From Armatimonadota bacterium (GTDB lineage Bacteria > Armatimonadota > Fimbriimonadia > Fimbriimonadales > Fimbriimonadaceae): DNA of 64,000 nucleotides. Below are positions 41,693 through 50,623 of this stretch, one piece after another. The notes below the pieces were generated by a model, which worked only from the letters and a program-made list of their open reading frames with translations, did no database searches and was not told the DNA's origin. The DNA is taken from assembly GCA_037138755.1 (NCBI GenBank), contig JBAXHT010000001.1:281805-345804 (forward strand). The letters run 5' to 3'. Every line of letters begins with the position of its first letter. Within the stretch, counting starts at the first letter, position 1. The position numbers and the translations under genes are program-made.

Positions 41693-43331
41693 CGACCAGC
41701 TTCGAGAACTAGGCAAACTCGCCGAGCGAGAGAATCTGCAGATCGTGGAGACATTCGTTGAGTCCAGGTCGGCCAAAACTCCAGGCGGACGCCCTGAATT
41801 TGAAAGGCTTGTGCAAGGAATCGAAGAGGAGCGATTTGAAGGAGTCCTTTGTTGGTCAATGGACAGACTTTCAAGGAATCCCGTTGATGGGGGCCGAATC
41901 GCGTACGTGCTACAAACGGGCAAGCTCTCGTTGATCCGAACTGTCGAGAGAACGTACCGACCAGAGGACAACGCACTTTTGTTATCTATCGAGAACGGAA
42001 TGGCGACTGCTTACCTGCAAGACCTGAGTAGAAACGTTAAAAGAGGGATTCGAGGAAGAGTTGAGCGAGGCTGGTGCACGAGCAAGGCTCCAATTGGATA
42101 CAAGAACAATCCCGAAACGAGAGAGGTTGACAACGATCCTGCCCGGTTCGACATCGTTCTCGGGGGTTGGAAGATGCTTCTGACGGGTGAGTGCTCTGTT
42201 TCAGCGGTGCATAGACACTTCATAGCGAAACGGCTAACGGTCCCATCGCGACGTGGCTCCGTAAAGCTGATCTCTCGCGCTGGGGTTCATTCTCTATTTA
42301 AGAATCCCTTTTACAGTGGACGTTTGCTTGTCCGAGGAGCCGTCTATCAAGGGAAACACTCCGCGATGGTTTCGGAAGAAGAGTTCAACCGGGTTCGTGA
42401 GATTGTTTCACGAAAGTCAAAGCCGATTAAACCGATTGCTGGCTCATTTGCCTTCAAGGACGTGTTTAGATGCGAGCAGTGTGGGTGTGCATGTGTCGGC
42501 GAGCGCAGAACCAAAACCTATCCCCGAACTGGCCGAACCGTTGAATATGTCTACTATCACTGCTCGGGTTCTAAAGGTTGCCCGAAGACTGCGGTGCGAC
42601 AAGATGCCCTTGAGAAGCCATTCCAGGAGTTGGCTGAAGCTTTAGCAATCCCACGCTCATTTGCTTCCTGGTTAGAGGGTGCGACGGTAGAGGCTCTTGA
42701 AAGACGAGCGGCAGGTGACCTTGGCCCCGTCGCGGATGCCGAGTCCGAGATAGCGTCAGAAAGAGCAAGGCTGAAAGCACTTACGGAAATGCGACTCAAC
42801 GGAGAACTGCCCATGAGCGAATACTTAGAGTACCGGTCAGAAATTGAGAAGAGAATTGTGCTGCTAGAGGAATCTAGGTTCAGCTTCACTAGGTCGGCCA
42901 CGAGAGTTCATCAACGAGTGAAGGAACTTCTGAAGTGCGCCGCCGATGCTGGAGAACTCGCGGGCGGCTACGGTGATCCGTTCGCCCTCGGCGCGTTTGC
43001 AAGACGATGCGGATCCCATTTTCTCAATCTGGGCCAACCTGAGATTAGGCTTGATCCAGTTCTACAAAAAATCACCACCTTCGAACCACTCAGAAACGGC
43101 TCTGAGAGGCCAAAAGGTGGTGACTATGTGCCTTCAAATTCAATTTGGTGGAGCTTGGTGGACGATATTCTCAATCTGGCGAGAATTGCAGACATGCAAG
43201 AGTTTGCGTCTTTCGTGCAATTGAAGAAGGAGAGCGTGTTGCGTAAACTTGCCACTTCGCTGCACCGACCTCATGGTGCGTTGACTAAAGTGTCGGGAGG
43301 CTCGCTAGAGAGAAAAGAATTTGGGTTGTGA
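41628..43331 (+). CDS. Large serine recombinase
   Basis: 567 aa. Resolvase domain: 'MRIALYARKSTEQEDRQIQS' with nucleophile Ser (about residue 10), 'GRPEFERLVQGIEE', 'VLCWSMDRLSRNP'. The recombinase domain follows ('RGWCTSKAPIGYKNNP'), then a zinc ribbon ('FRCEQCGCACVGERR', 'YYHCSGSKGCPK') and a coiled coil (about residues 360-430), as in phage and transposon integrases. It could move a nested element or an inversion; its sites are not identified. A second recombinase besides the tyrosine integrase. Confidence 0.93.
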   Translation: MRIALYARKSTEQEDRQIQSLDDQLRELGKLAERENLQIVETFVESRSAKTPGGRPEFERLVQGIEEERFEGVLCWSMDRLSRNPVDGGRIAYVLQTGKLSLIRTVERTYRPEDNALLLSIENGMATAYLQDLSRNVKRGIRGRVERGWCTSKAPIGYKNNPETREVDNDPARFDIVLGGWKMLLTGECSVSAVHRHFIAKRLTVPSRRGSVKLISRAGVHSLFKNPFYSGRLLVRGAVYQGKHSAMVSEEEFNRVREIVSRKSKPIKPIAGSFAFKDVFRCEQCGCACVGERRTKTYPRTGRTVEYVYYHCSGSKGCPKTAVRQDALEKPFQELAEALAIPRSFASWLEGATVEALERRAAGDLGPVADAESEIASERARLKALTEMRLNGELPMSEYLEYRSEIEKRIVLLEESRFSFTRSATRVHQRVKELLKCAADAGELAGGYGDPFALGAFARRCGSHFLNLGQPEIRLDPVLQKITTFEPLRNGSERPKGGDYVPSNSIWWSLVDDILNLARIADMQEFASFVQLKKESVLRKLATSLHRPHGALTKVSGGSLERKEFGL

Positions 43332-43471
43332 ATCGTCCGCCGATTGACAACATCTTTTTAAATAAGCTCTGGAAGTCAAAGCTGTGTACCGTTTATGCAG
43401 AGCGGGTCCAAAACAGAGGTCAGGCGACACGAAACATTGTCACCAATCCGCTTCCAGCCGGAACTACGCGA

Positions 43472-44341
43472 TCACATTATTGCGGCTAGCTGAAACACAC
43501 TCTCGAAAGAAACTTCCTCCAACTGAGTTCTGGACGCATAATAATCTCGCCAATCATCGCAAGACTGCTTTCCGAGCAAAGTCATAAAGGCCATTCCTTG
43601 AATTTCACCCTCACTGAATCTGAAACCGAGAGAATTTTGAGGTTCACACGGGTCGCTGATAAGTACACGCTGTAGAACGAGCCCTGGTTCAGCTACTACA
43701 GTTACAAGTACTCCAGAATTGTTAGCTTCGATCAATTGTCGGATCAATTCAGACTCCTCACCCTGAATTCGGGTTTCCAAGAAGTCCCAAAAGAAGCTCC
43801 ACCACCTCACACAACTGGACCTGTCCTTGAACATGAGCTTTATACTCAGGGAACCAGTCTGCAAATCGTTAGACCTGGGGAGTAAGCCGATTCGGGTGGC
43901 AACTTGCTCGAGAATCATCAAACCTCGAGGATCATGAAATATGCCCTTCGGAAGAACTGCGACAATCTGGTTAGAGTTAAGAACTGCTCGCTTTAGGGCG
44001 ACAAAGTCTCGGTCTGTACACGCCAGGCTCAACTCATGCACCTTGGAATCAATCGCAAGAATGGTCTCACATGCATCTATCAGCTCGGCTCGAATCGCTG
44101 GATACTCGGTTAAGAGGCGAGCCTCTATATAACGTAAAATTGCTCTAGCTACTTCGGGGCTGCACTTCCTTTTTCCACTCAGTATCTCGCTCATCGCGGA
44201 GACCATACTCTTTGGACTTGCATATCCGGTCGGAGCAAACTGGTAAACGTATTCTGATAGCTCTGCAAGCGATGAAACTACCTTCTCGCCTGATGATAGT
44301 CGGAACTTTGAGATTGATGTGTTTTCGGCAGAAACAGTCAT
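43472..44341 (-). CDS. Protein of unknown function with N-terminal helical domain
   Basis: 289 aa. Residues about 25-75 look like a divergent XRE-type helix bundle ('SPKSMVSAMSEILSGKRKCS'), so DNA binding is possible. The remainder is mixed alpha-beta with no recognised motif ('LMILEQVATRIGLLP', 'SSCVRWWSFFWDFLETRI'). Cargo gene on the minus strand, convergent with the serine recombinase gene. AGGGG lies about 8 nt before the ATG. Confidence 0.65.
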   Translation of the reverse strand: MTVSAENTSISKFRLSSGEKVVSSLAELSEYVYQFAPTGYASPKSMVSAMSEILSGKRKCSPEVARAILRYIEARLLTEYPAIRAELIDACETILAIDSKVHELSLACTDRDFVALKRAVLNSNQIVAVLPKGIFHDPRGLMILEQVATRIGLLPRSNDLQTGSLSIKLMFKDRSSCVRWWSFFWDFLETRIQGEESELIRQLIEANNSGVLVTVVAEPGLVLQRVLISDPCEPQNSLGFRFSEGEIQGMAFMTLLGKQSCDDWRDYYASRTQLEEVSFESVFQLAAIM

Positions 44342-44449
44342 GAACGAACCCCTAGTTCTACCATGAATGCTTCAAGGTAGTCAATGAATTTCGAAAGTTT
44401 GTTCCAGTCGTGAATTTTTTTTAGATATTGTTCGACCCGTGAAATTTCC

Positions 44450-44639
44450 TTGTGAAAACTGGCAAAATTGCGATATAATGGAGGGTGAAATAGGAAAAGA
44501 GCCCTTCACGAGGAAGAGCCCTGGAGTTACTGTCCCAATGTTTGAAGCAGGGAACAGGCAGCACTAGGCGGCTTTAACAACATACACCCGTTACCCGCGT
44601 GGTGTCAAGAGGGGTTCGGATCCTTTTCAAAGGAATCTA
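44450..44639 (+). promoter_or_regulatory. Strong promoter with a 150-nt structured leader
   Basis: TTGTGA (44450-44455), 18-nt spacer, TATAAT (44474-44479). The leader has the direct repeat AAGAGCCC and ends in a hairpin in which CCTTT can pair with the ribosome-binding AAAGG just before ATG 44640. The long leader suggests post-transcriptional control. Confidence 0.6.
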
Positions 44640-45044
44640 ATGTTTGCAAATCGCATCCTCATCATCTCGACACTCTCACTCCTCTCACTCCAGGCTAAGG
44701 CTGAAACCATCGTCAGATCCACAGTCATCGTTCCTGCAGCAAGGTTTGATGCTACGCTGAGCTTCAACGCGAACGGTTTCAACACAAACATACGCGTCCA
44801 AGGAAGCCGAAATGGTCTGACGTATACATACAATCCATCGTATCCCACTTCGTGTACAAGCGCCATTAGCTCTGGAGACAAAATTTACTTGTCCTTTACT
44901 ACCCGAAGACTCCCGACCGGACTCAGTTACTTTTTTTGTGGAAGGAGCAATATCGCAGACATTTACAAACAGTCGGATAGGTCGCCTGTCTTCGGCCCAA
45001 ATACGACCTGGGTGCCTGCCACGCTCGACCTGACTAAGCAGTAG
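44640..45044 (+). CDS. Small secreted protein of unknown function
   Basis: 134 aa with a clear signal peptide (about residues 1-21, ending 'LQAKA'). The mature 113 residues are beta-rich with two Cys ('PTSCTSAI', 'YFFCGRSN'), which could form a disulfide. No family recognised. It has its own good promoter and AAAGGA ribosome site. Cargo of the element. Confidence 0.7.
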   Translation: MFANRILIISTLSLLSLQAKAETIVRSTVIVPAARFDATLSFNANGFNTNIRVQGSRNGLTYTYNPSYPTSCTSAISSGDKIYLSFTTRRLPTGLSYFFCGRSNIADIYKQSDRSPVFGPNTTWVPATLDLTKQ

Positions 45045-45097
45045 GCTTCACGATTGCGTGAAAGAAGCGAAAGTCGCGCAGTCGGGCCAGAAAGCTG

Positions 45098-45133
45098 ATG
45101 ATAGACCCCCGGCACTAGTCCGGGGTTTATCAT
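45098..45133. terminator. Terminator hairpin after the secreted-protein gene
   Basis: ATGATAGACCCCCGG and CCGGGGTTTATCAT pair with one or two interruptions around a CACTAGT loop. Located 54 nt after the stop at 45044 and before ardC. Confidence 0.65.
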
Positions 45134-45165
45134 GTTAAGCTCCCCTCTAATGAAGGAGGATTGCC

Positions 45166-46053
45166 TTGGCGCAAAACCTCTATGAACTCGTCACTTCGAA
45201 GATCATTGCCGCGCTTGACCATGGAGTAGTTCCTTGGAAAAAGCCGTGGCATGTCCAAAGTCAAATTCCGGTTAGCCTCACCGCAAACAAACCCTACCGA
45301 GGCGTCAATTCACTCCTATTAGGACTTGCGCCGTACGAGGATCACCGCTGGCTTACTTTCAAACAGATCGGAACGCTTGGGGGCCAGGTGAAGCGCGGAG
45401 AGAAATCAACTCAGGTTGTCTTTTGGAAGTTTCCAGAACCTTCATCTGATGATGAGGAATCCAAGAAGGCGCGAGCGCCGCTATTGCGGTACTACTCGGT
45501 CTTCAACGTTGAACAGACCGAGGGACTCAATGTTCCAGCGTTACTAGACCGAAAGCCGGTGGAAGAGCGAGAGCGGATTGTGAAGGCAGACTTACTCGTG
45601 AAGTCCATGCCGAATCCTCCTCGCATAGAAGAGACCGGAACAGCCGCTTGGTACAAGCCATCTCAAGACCTTGTCCAAGTGCCGAAGATCGAAAACTTCA
45701 GCAGCTCAGATCAGTTCTATCTCACGCTCCTTCATGAACTTGGGCATGCTACTGGTCACAAATCCAGGCTAAACCGCAAGGGAGTGACCGATCAAGTGCA
45801 CTTTGGCTCAGGAGAGTATTCCAAAGAGGAGTTGGTGGCGGAGCTAACAGCCGCGTTCTGCGCCGCTGAAGTCTCGCTCGACAATTCGCTCATCGGAGAT
45901 TCTGCAAGCTACATTGCATCCTGGCTCAAAGTTCTTAGGAACGACCCAAAGGCCATCGTCTTTGCCGCTGCCCAAGCTCAGAAGGCTGCTGACTACATTA
46001 AGGGAGCCCAATACGGTGCTTCCAATCCATCTCAAGCTCTCACACCTTCGTGA
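45166..46053 (+). CDS. ardC: ArdC-like antirestriction protein
   Basis: 295 aa, TTG start preceded by a strong AGGAGG at 6-nt spacing. N-terminal ssDNA-binding domain ('GVVPWKKPWHVQ', 'NKPYRGVNSLLLGLA', 'WLTFKQIGTLGGQVKRGEKS' in the first 90 residues) and C-terminal metallopeptidase domain with 'LLHELGHATGH' and downstream 'EYSKEELVAELTAAF'. ArdC protects incoming DNA against restriction in plasmids and conjugative elements, which supports a transferable element here. Confidence 0.93.
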   Translation: MAQNLYELVTSKIIAALDHGVVPWKKPWHVQSQIPVSLTANKPYRGVNSLLLGLAPYEDHRWLTFKQIGTLGGQVKRGEKSTQVVFWKFPEPSSDDEESKKARAPLLRYYSVFNVEQTEGLNVPALLDRKPVEERERIVKADLLVKSMPNPPRIEETGTAAWYKPSQDLVQVPKIENFSSSDQFYLTLLHELGHATGHKSRLNRKGVTDQVHFGSGEYSKEELVAELTAAFCAAEVSLDNSLIGDSASYIASWLKVLRNDPKAIVFAAAQAQKAADYIKGAQYGASNPSQALTPS

Positions 46054-46061
46054 GAGCCTTT

Positions 46062-46325
46062 TTAATACAAGAAGGCGAACAACGTCACGAGTAGCACCAT
46101 CAAAACCAGTATCCCGACGTGCTTCCAGAGTTCGTCTGTAAGTTGCCTCCGATCCAATCTTTGACCACAAAATGCACAGACTACTCTCATTCCATAGTGG
46201 GATTGGACCATATGAGCAGTTGGACGTTGATAGCGTTTGCGGATCCATTCCCCGGTTTTGACTCGTCTTCTCGCAAGCCTTGAGTCCGAAGGAATGGCCC
46301 GGCCGCAGATGTAGCAGTTTGGCAT
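46062..46325 (-). CDS. Small zinc-ribbon membrane protein
   Basis: 87 aa. Two CxxC pairs ('NCYICGRAI', 'VCAFCGQRL') make a likely zinc ribbon, followed by a basic middle and one C-terminal membrane helix (about residues 70-87, 'VGILVLMVLLVTLFAFLY'). Function unknown. Convergent with ardC (8-nt gap). Confidence 0.7.
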   Translation of the reverse strand: MPNCYICGRAIPSDSRLARRRVKTGEWIRKRYQRPTAHMVQSHYGMRVVCAFCGQRLDRRQLTDELWKHVGILVLMVLLVTLFAFLY

Positions 46326-46419
46326 GTCTCATAAATACATCGAGCAACCTCCAATCGCAACTTGTGGCTAGACTGTGCAACAAAAAGAGACTTCCAGGTG
46401 GAAGTCTTGGGATAGCTGG

Positions 46420-46953
46420 TCAGGATTCCCCGAGAAGCTTGATGACCTGCTCGACGAGCCGGACTCGGGTTGCTGGCGCTGGATCATCTAAACCAGGTGC
46501 AAGCGAAATCGCAAGATCAGTTGTTGGATCGAACTCGTATCGCCACCACCTTGCCAACGTAAACGGTTCGCGATTGAGATGTTCACCAAGATGAAACCTC
46601 AAACCGCCGGCCAGAACCAGGATTCGACTTGCTCCCCATTTGAGAGGCATCGTCGCCATCTCTCGATGAGCCTCGCTATGGATTCCACAGACGAGTGTGA
46701 AGCCATCGAGTACCAACTGTTCAGACTCCCGCCTGATACTTTCGATATCTGGCTCCCTCGAACGGAAGTCTAGCATCGCTCGCTTGATTCCTTGTCCGAG
46801 CAGCTTCTCGTTTCCCGTGATCCAGAGAGGCCCTTGGCCAACTGCGTCTGCGACGGGTTCCAGAACCAGTCGCCTGGGCGGGCTGAGAATTGGAGAAACT
46901 CCATAAGTTGGAATGTGAGGTTCGGTGACGCGGAAGTACTGTGATCTTGCCAT
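46420..46953 (-). CDS. DprA/Smf-like Rossmann protein
   Basis: 177 aa from ATG 46953; the frame is open to 47022. A Rossmann-type fold reminiscent of short DprA proteins: 'GPLWITGNEKLLGQGIKRAML' (in part), 'LVLDGFTLVCGIHSEAHREM' and 'RILVLAGGLRFHLGEHL', where DprA has Ser-Gly-x-Ala-x-Gly-Ile-Asp. The usual N- and C-terminal DprA domains are missing. In mobile elements such proteins bind ssDNA or act in defence; the role here is inference. Confidence 0.6.
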   Translation of the reverse strand: MARSQYFRVTEPHIPTYGVSPILSPPRRLVLEPVADAVGQGPLWITGNEKLLGQGIKRAMLDFRSREPDIESIRRESEQLVLDGFTLVCGIHSEAHREMATMPLKWGASRILVLAGGLRFHLGEHLNREPFTLARWWRYEFDPTTDLAISLAPGLDDPAPATRVRLVEQVIKLLGES

Positions 46954-47073
46954 ACCCCTTAACGATCTTCGCACTTCGGATCGATTCCAACTACGCGACC
47001 GTCCGTGCAACGCACGTTGCACAAACGTCGTTGGGTTTCACTGTGCGTGCTGGTGCCCTTATCCTAGCGAAGT

Positions 47074-47328
47074 ATGAGTCGGTCCGCTTTTGATTTCACC
47101 GTTCACGTCAATCCGAGTTTCTGTACAATCCAAGCAGAAACTGAATCTGCCCTTGCAAATTTGCTAGAAAACTCTCACCCGGAAGAGTTCATCCATGAAG
47201 GAGTACTACCTGTAGAGCATCGCTACATCGAAGAAGTTTGTAAATGCCTCCTTGAATCAGGATTCTCGATCCAGAAGGATGGACTTTGCATGTTGCGAAG
47301 TTCTGAAGGAGATCTGGTGTTGGAGTAG
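47074..47328 (+). CDS. Small hypothetical protein
   Basis: 84 aa, acidic, alpha-beta with three Cys ('VNPSFCTIQAE', 'VCKCLLESGF'). A TATCCT hexamer lies 8 nt before the ATG. A strong terminator follows. No family recognised. Confidence 0.55.
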   Translation: MSRSAFDFTVHVNPSFCTIQAETESALANLLENSHPEEFIHEGVLPVEHRYIEEVCKCLLESGFSIQKDGLCMLRSSEGDLVLE

Positions 47329-47356
47329 AAGCCTCGCAAGTGAAGCAAGGAATCTC

Positions 47357-47386
47357 ATGACCTGCAATTTTGCGGGTCATTTTTTG
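47357..47386 (+). terminator. Rho-independent terminator
   Basis: ATGACCTGCA - ATTT - TGCGGGTCAT (ten pairs, one G-U) followed by TTTTT. Lies 29 nt after the stop at 47328. Confidence 0.9.
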
Positions 47387-47452
47387 TTACGCTGCTGACT
47401 TGTGTCCGGTCTACACCGCTGAGCGCACTTTGCTCATATACTCATATGAATC

Positions 47453-50400
47453 ATGCGACTTTGCGCCGCTATCTGTGTCCACACTGACAACCAATTCCTG
47501 GCAGCTACGCTGAGGTCGCTGAGCGATGTGCCTAAGTTTGTTTTTGTCAGTTCGGTGGACTGGCAAGGCGAGTCTCATGATGTTAGCGAGACGAAACACA
47601 TCGCCAATACGGAAGGAGCCACAGTCATTGAGGGCGATTGGCCGGACGAAACTACTCACCGACGAAGTGCCTACCAGCACCTGCGCGAAGCAGGCTGGGA
47701 CTACTGTCTGACCATTGACTCGGATGAAATCATTGAGCCAAGTTTGCTGGAAAAGCTGATCGCAATCGCTGAGTCGGGTTCGGCGGATAGGGTTCACGTA
47801 GAGTGGGACACATACTGGAAAACTCCTGAGTACGTCATCAGGCCAAGAGAACCCTTTAAGCCGTGTGTGTTAATCAACCTCAGTACGGCGTCGCATGTTC
47901 ACATCAGAGAGTTCACTGGAGGAACGCAGCTCTTGCTCACTGCTGAACACGGCATAATCCACCACTTCAGCTACGCGGGAGGCGACGAGCGGATTTGGAA
48001 GAAAATCACGACCTGGAGCCACCGAGATGAGATTGTGCCGGATTGGTGGAACAGCGTCTGGAAGGCATTCGATCGGAATCCGCTACTTCGAAACTTGCAC
48101 CCTACTCATCCGGGTGCGTACCAATTCGCCGAGCATAAGCAACCGCCGGTCGAAGTTGCGGAGCTACTTGGTCTGGAGACGAAAGAATCTACAGCAATCC
48201 GATCGGCGGGAGACATCGGAGTTGTCATTCCCACGTTCAATGGTCAAAACCAGCTCAATGACTGCTTGAAGTCTCTTGTCAGATCGGAAGTACGTCCGAG
48301 AGAGATAATCGTGGTGGACAACGGTAGTGAGCCACCCATCGAAGTACCAATGGGAGTTCAGTTAATCAGGTCTGAGACAAATCTCGGCTTTGCCAAGGCA
48401 AGCAATCTCGGAGCGGCAGAATGCACCTCTAAATACGTGCTCTTCCTGAACGACGATACGGTCGTCGCAAGCACGGCTCTTGGCCGAATGACGGGCGTGA
48501 TCAGTGAATCGGGAGATATTGCAGCGGTTGGGCCGGTGAGCAACAACTGTGGGCACTTCCAGCGGATCGACGTCACTTACACTTCCCTTGAGAATCTAGA
48601 CATGTTCGCTGAGCAACTCCAAGTCCTGGAGCCGCAGGTTGAGGAGACAGATATGCTCGTGGGGTTCTGCCTTCTCGTTAAGAGAGAAGCATTGGATCAG
48701 GTCGGACCATTCGATGAGTCGTTTGGGATCGGGATGTTTGAGGACAACGACTTGTCGTACCGAATACGAAGAAATGGATATCGGATGCTCATTTGTAGGT
48801 CTGCGTTTGTCTACCACATCGGATCGCAGACGTTTGCCGCTGTCGATCCCACCCATGCCAAGACTCAGCGACTACTCCAACAGAACCAGGCTCAGTTTCT
48901 TGCCAAATGGGGCGATGATGTTTCGTCGGGTTTTGCGTCGCACCTAAGCGGAACCGCTCCTGGGCGCATCGTTTTTAATCAGGAGAAGAACCCCGACAAG
49001 CGGCTCGAAGCCGCCAGAAGAAAAGCGAAGGCTGCGAAGATATCTCTGTGTATGATCGTCAAGAACGAGGAGCGGGTCCTAGCCGATTGCCTCCGCTCGG
49101 CTACCCCGTTCTTTCACGAAGTGCTCGTCCTTGACACCGGCTCCGAGGACAGGACCAAAGAAATTGCATTGAGCTTCGGTGCTTCGGTCTCTGACTTCAG
49201 TTGGTGCAACGACTTCTCCGCCGCAAGAACCACCTCAATGCAAAGTTCCACCGGAGACTGGATCATGTGGCTTGATGCCGACGACACCTTGCCACTTGAA
49301 TCAGGAGAAGTCATCCAAGAAGCTGTCCTGAACGCAACTCCAGATGTACTTGGCTTTGTCGTACCCGTCCAGTTTGTCGAGCAGGACGGCGTGGGCACCT
49401 CAGTAGATCACGTGAAGGTGTTTCGCAACTTGCCAGGACTCGTATGGGAAGGGCGGATTCACGAGCAGATACTTCCCAGCCTTAGGAGAACAGCCGACGA
49501 GCTTGGATTGCCACACCATAGTATCGTTAGGCTCCCGGCAAGAGTTCTTCACACTGGATACGACACCAGCGCCGAGGGACAGGCGAGGAAGCGGGATCGC
49601 GACGACACTTTGCTCAAACTTGACCTTGCAGACCGGCCTGATCATCCGTTCGTTCTGTTCAACCTGGGCATGACCGAGCACTTTCACGGCAATCACGAAC
49701 TGGCAGTTTCGTGGTTGACCCGGTGCATCCAGGTCTCACCAGTCCAGGAGAGCCACGTCCGCAAGGCGTATGCACTGATGATCGGCTCTCTTGTTCGACT
49801 TGGAATGACTGACGAGGCAAAGAGCGCACTTGATGAGGCCCTGCTTCACTTTGATGCAGACCCTGAACTCCATTTCCTCTATGGACAGTTCTTAGCCGCG
49901 CAAGGAGATGATCTCGGAGCAATCGTTCAATACGACAAGGCAATTGGATCGGATGCATCCGGTCACTTTTCCAGTTTCGATCCTTCCATCCAAGGCTACA
50001 AGGCCCTTCATAACAAGGCTCTCTCGCTTCAGCGACTTGGCAGGGAACAAGAGGCAGCGGATGCGTGGAAACGGGCATTCGAGCACTCACAAAAGGGCGA
50101 AATCCTCGAGGCGATTCACAACTGCGGACTTCGCCTGAACAGCATTAGCGAAGTAAGGCTCGCAAATCTCAATGCCGGAGTGGTTCCGAACCGCACGGCG
50201 ATGACACTTGCCGTAAACACTCTCAAAGCCGTCGGCCTAGACCCGTGCGCTTATCTGACTGGCCTTCTCGCGATGGATAGAAGCAACGGCGATGCGCTCA
50301 AGATGCTCGCGGTAGCTCTGATGGAACAAGGACAAGCCGACAGGGCCGTACCATATCTCATGCAACTCGATAAGGACGGGCAACCAGAAGGAGCGTACTT

Positions 50401-50539
50401 CTTAGGGATTTTGGCTCAAGATAGCGGCAACGCGGTCGTCGCCAAGCAGTGGCTCGAACGTGCACTTGCGCTGAATCCAGAGCATCTGCCTACCCAAGAA
50501 AGGCTCCAACAGCTTGGATCGGCGAAGTTGATTAAGTGA
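47453..50539 (+). CDS. Three-domain glycosyltransferase with TPR tail
   Basis: 1028 aa without membrane segments. Residues about 1-230 are a GT-A-like domain ('DYCLTIDSDEIIEP'). About 255-500 is a GT2 domain ('GVVIPTFNGQNQL', 'YVLFLNDDTVV', 'GMFEDNDLSYRIRRNGY'). About 530-760 is a second GT2 of the type fused to TPRs ('ISLCMIVKNEERVLADCL', 'WIMWLDADDTLP', 'VWEGRIHEQI'). TPR-like repeats fill about 785-1028. Such proteins glycosylate surface polymers or proteins. It lies immediately upstream of the NifU-Hint-RHS operon; an 84-nt gap separates them. Confidence 0.88.
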   Translation: MRLCAAICVHTDNQFLAATLRSLSDVPKFVFVSSVDWQGESHDVSETKHIANTEGATVIEGDWPDETTHRRSAYQHLREAGWDYCLTIDSDEIIEPSLLEKLIAIAESGSADRVHVEWDTYWKTPEYVIRPREPFKPCVLINLSTASHVHIREFTGGTQLLLTAEHGIIHHFSYAGGDERIWKKITTWSHRDEIVPDWWNSVWKAFDRNPLLRNLHPTHPGAYQFAEHKQPPVEVAELLGLETKESTAIRSAGDIGVVIPTFNGQNQLNDCLKSLVRSEVRPREIIVVDNGSEPPIEVPMGVQLIRSETNLGFAKASNLGAAECTSKYVLFLNDDTVVASTALGRMTGVISESGDIAAVGPVSNNCGHFQRIDVTYTSLENLDMFAEQLQVLEPQVEETDMLVGFCLLVKREALDQVGPFDESFGIGMFEDNDLSYRIRRNGYRMLICRSAFVYHIGSQTFAAVDPTHAKTQRLLQQNQAQFLAKWGDDVSSGFASHLSGTAPGRIVFNQEKNPDKRLEAARRKAKAAKISLCMIVKNEERVLADCLRSATPFFHEVLVLDTGSEDRTKEIALSFGASVSDFSWCNDFSAARTTSMQSSTGDWIMWLDADDTLPLESGEVIQEAVLNATPDVLGFVVPVQFVEQDGVGTSVDHVKVFRNLPGLVWEGRIHEQILPSLRRTADELGLPHHSIVRLPARVLHTGYDTSAEGQARKRDRDDTLLKLDLADRPDHPFVLFNLGMTEHFHGNHELAVSWLTRCIQVSPVQESHVRKAYALMIGSLVRLGMTDEAKSALDEALLHFDADPELHFLYGQFLAAQGDDLGAIVQYDKAIGSDASGHFSSFDPSIQGYKALHNKALSLQRLGREQEAADAWKRAFEHSQKGEILEAIHNCGLRLNSISEVRLANLNAGVVPNRTAMTLAVNTLKAVGLDPCAYLTGLLAMDRSNGDALKMLAVALMEQGQADRAVPYLMQLDKDGQPEGAYFLGILAQDSGNAVVAKQWLERALALNPEHLPTQERLQQLGSAKLIK

Positions 50540-50623
50540 TTCTTGGAAAATGTGGATAACTTTCTATAAAACTCCAATGGATTCTCGAAGATTTGTCATA
50601 TAGTAACCGGTAGGAGTGCGAGG
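50540..50623 (+). promoter_or_regulatory. Promoter region of the NifU-Hint-RHS operon
   Basis: Two candidate -10 boxes: TATAAA (50564-50570 region, 16 nt after TTGGAA) and TATAGT about 25 nt before ATG 50624. A perfect DnaA-box 9-mer TGTGGATAA is at 50551-50559. AGGAGTGCGAGG precedes the ATG. Confidence 0.4.
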
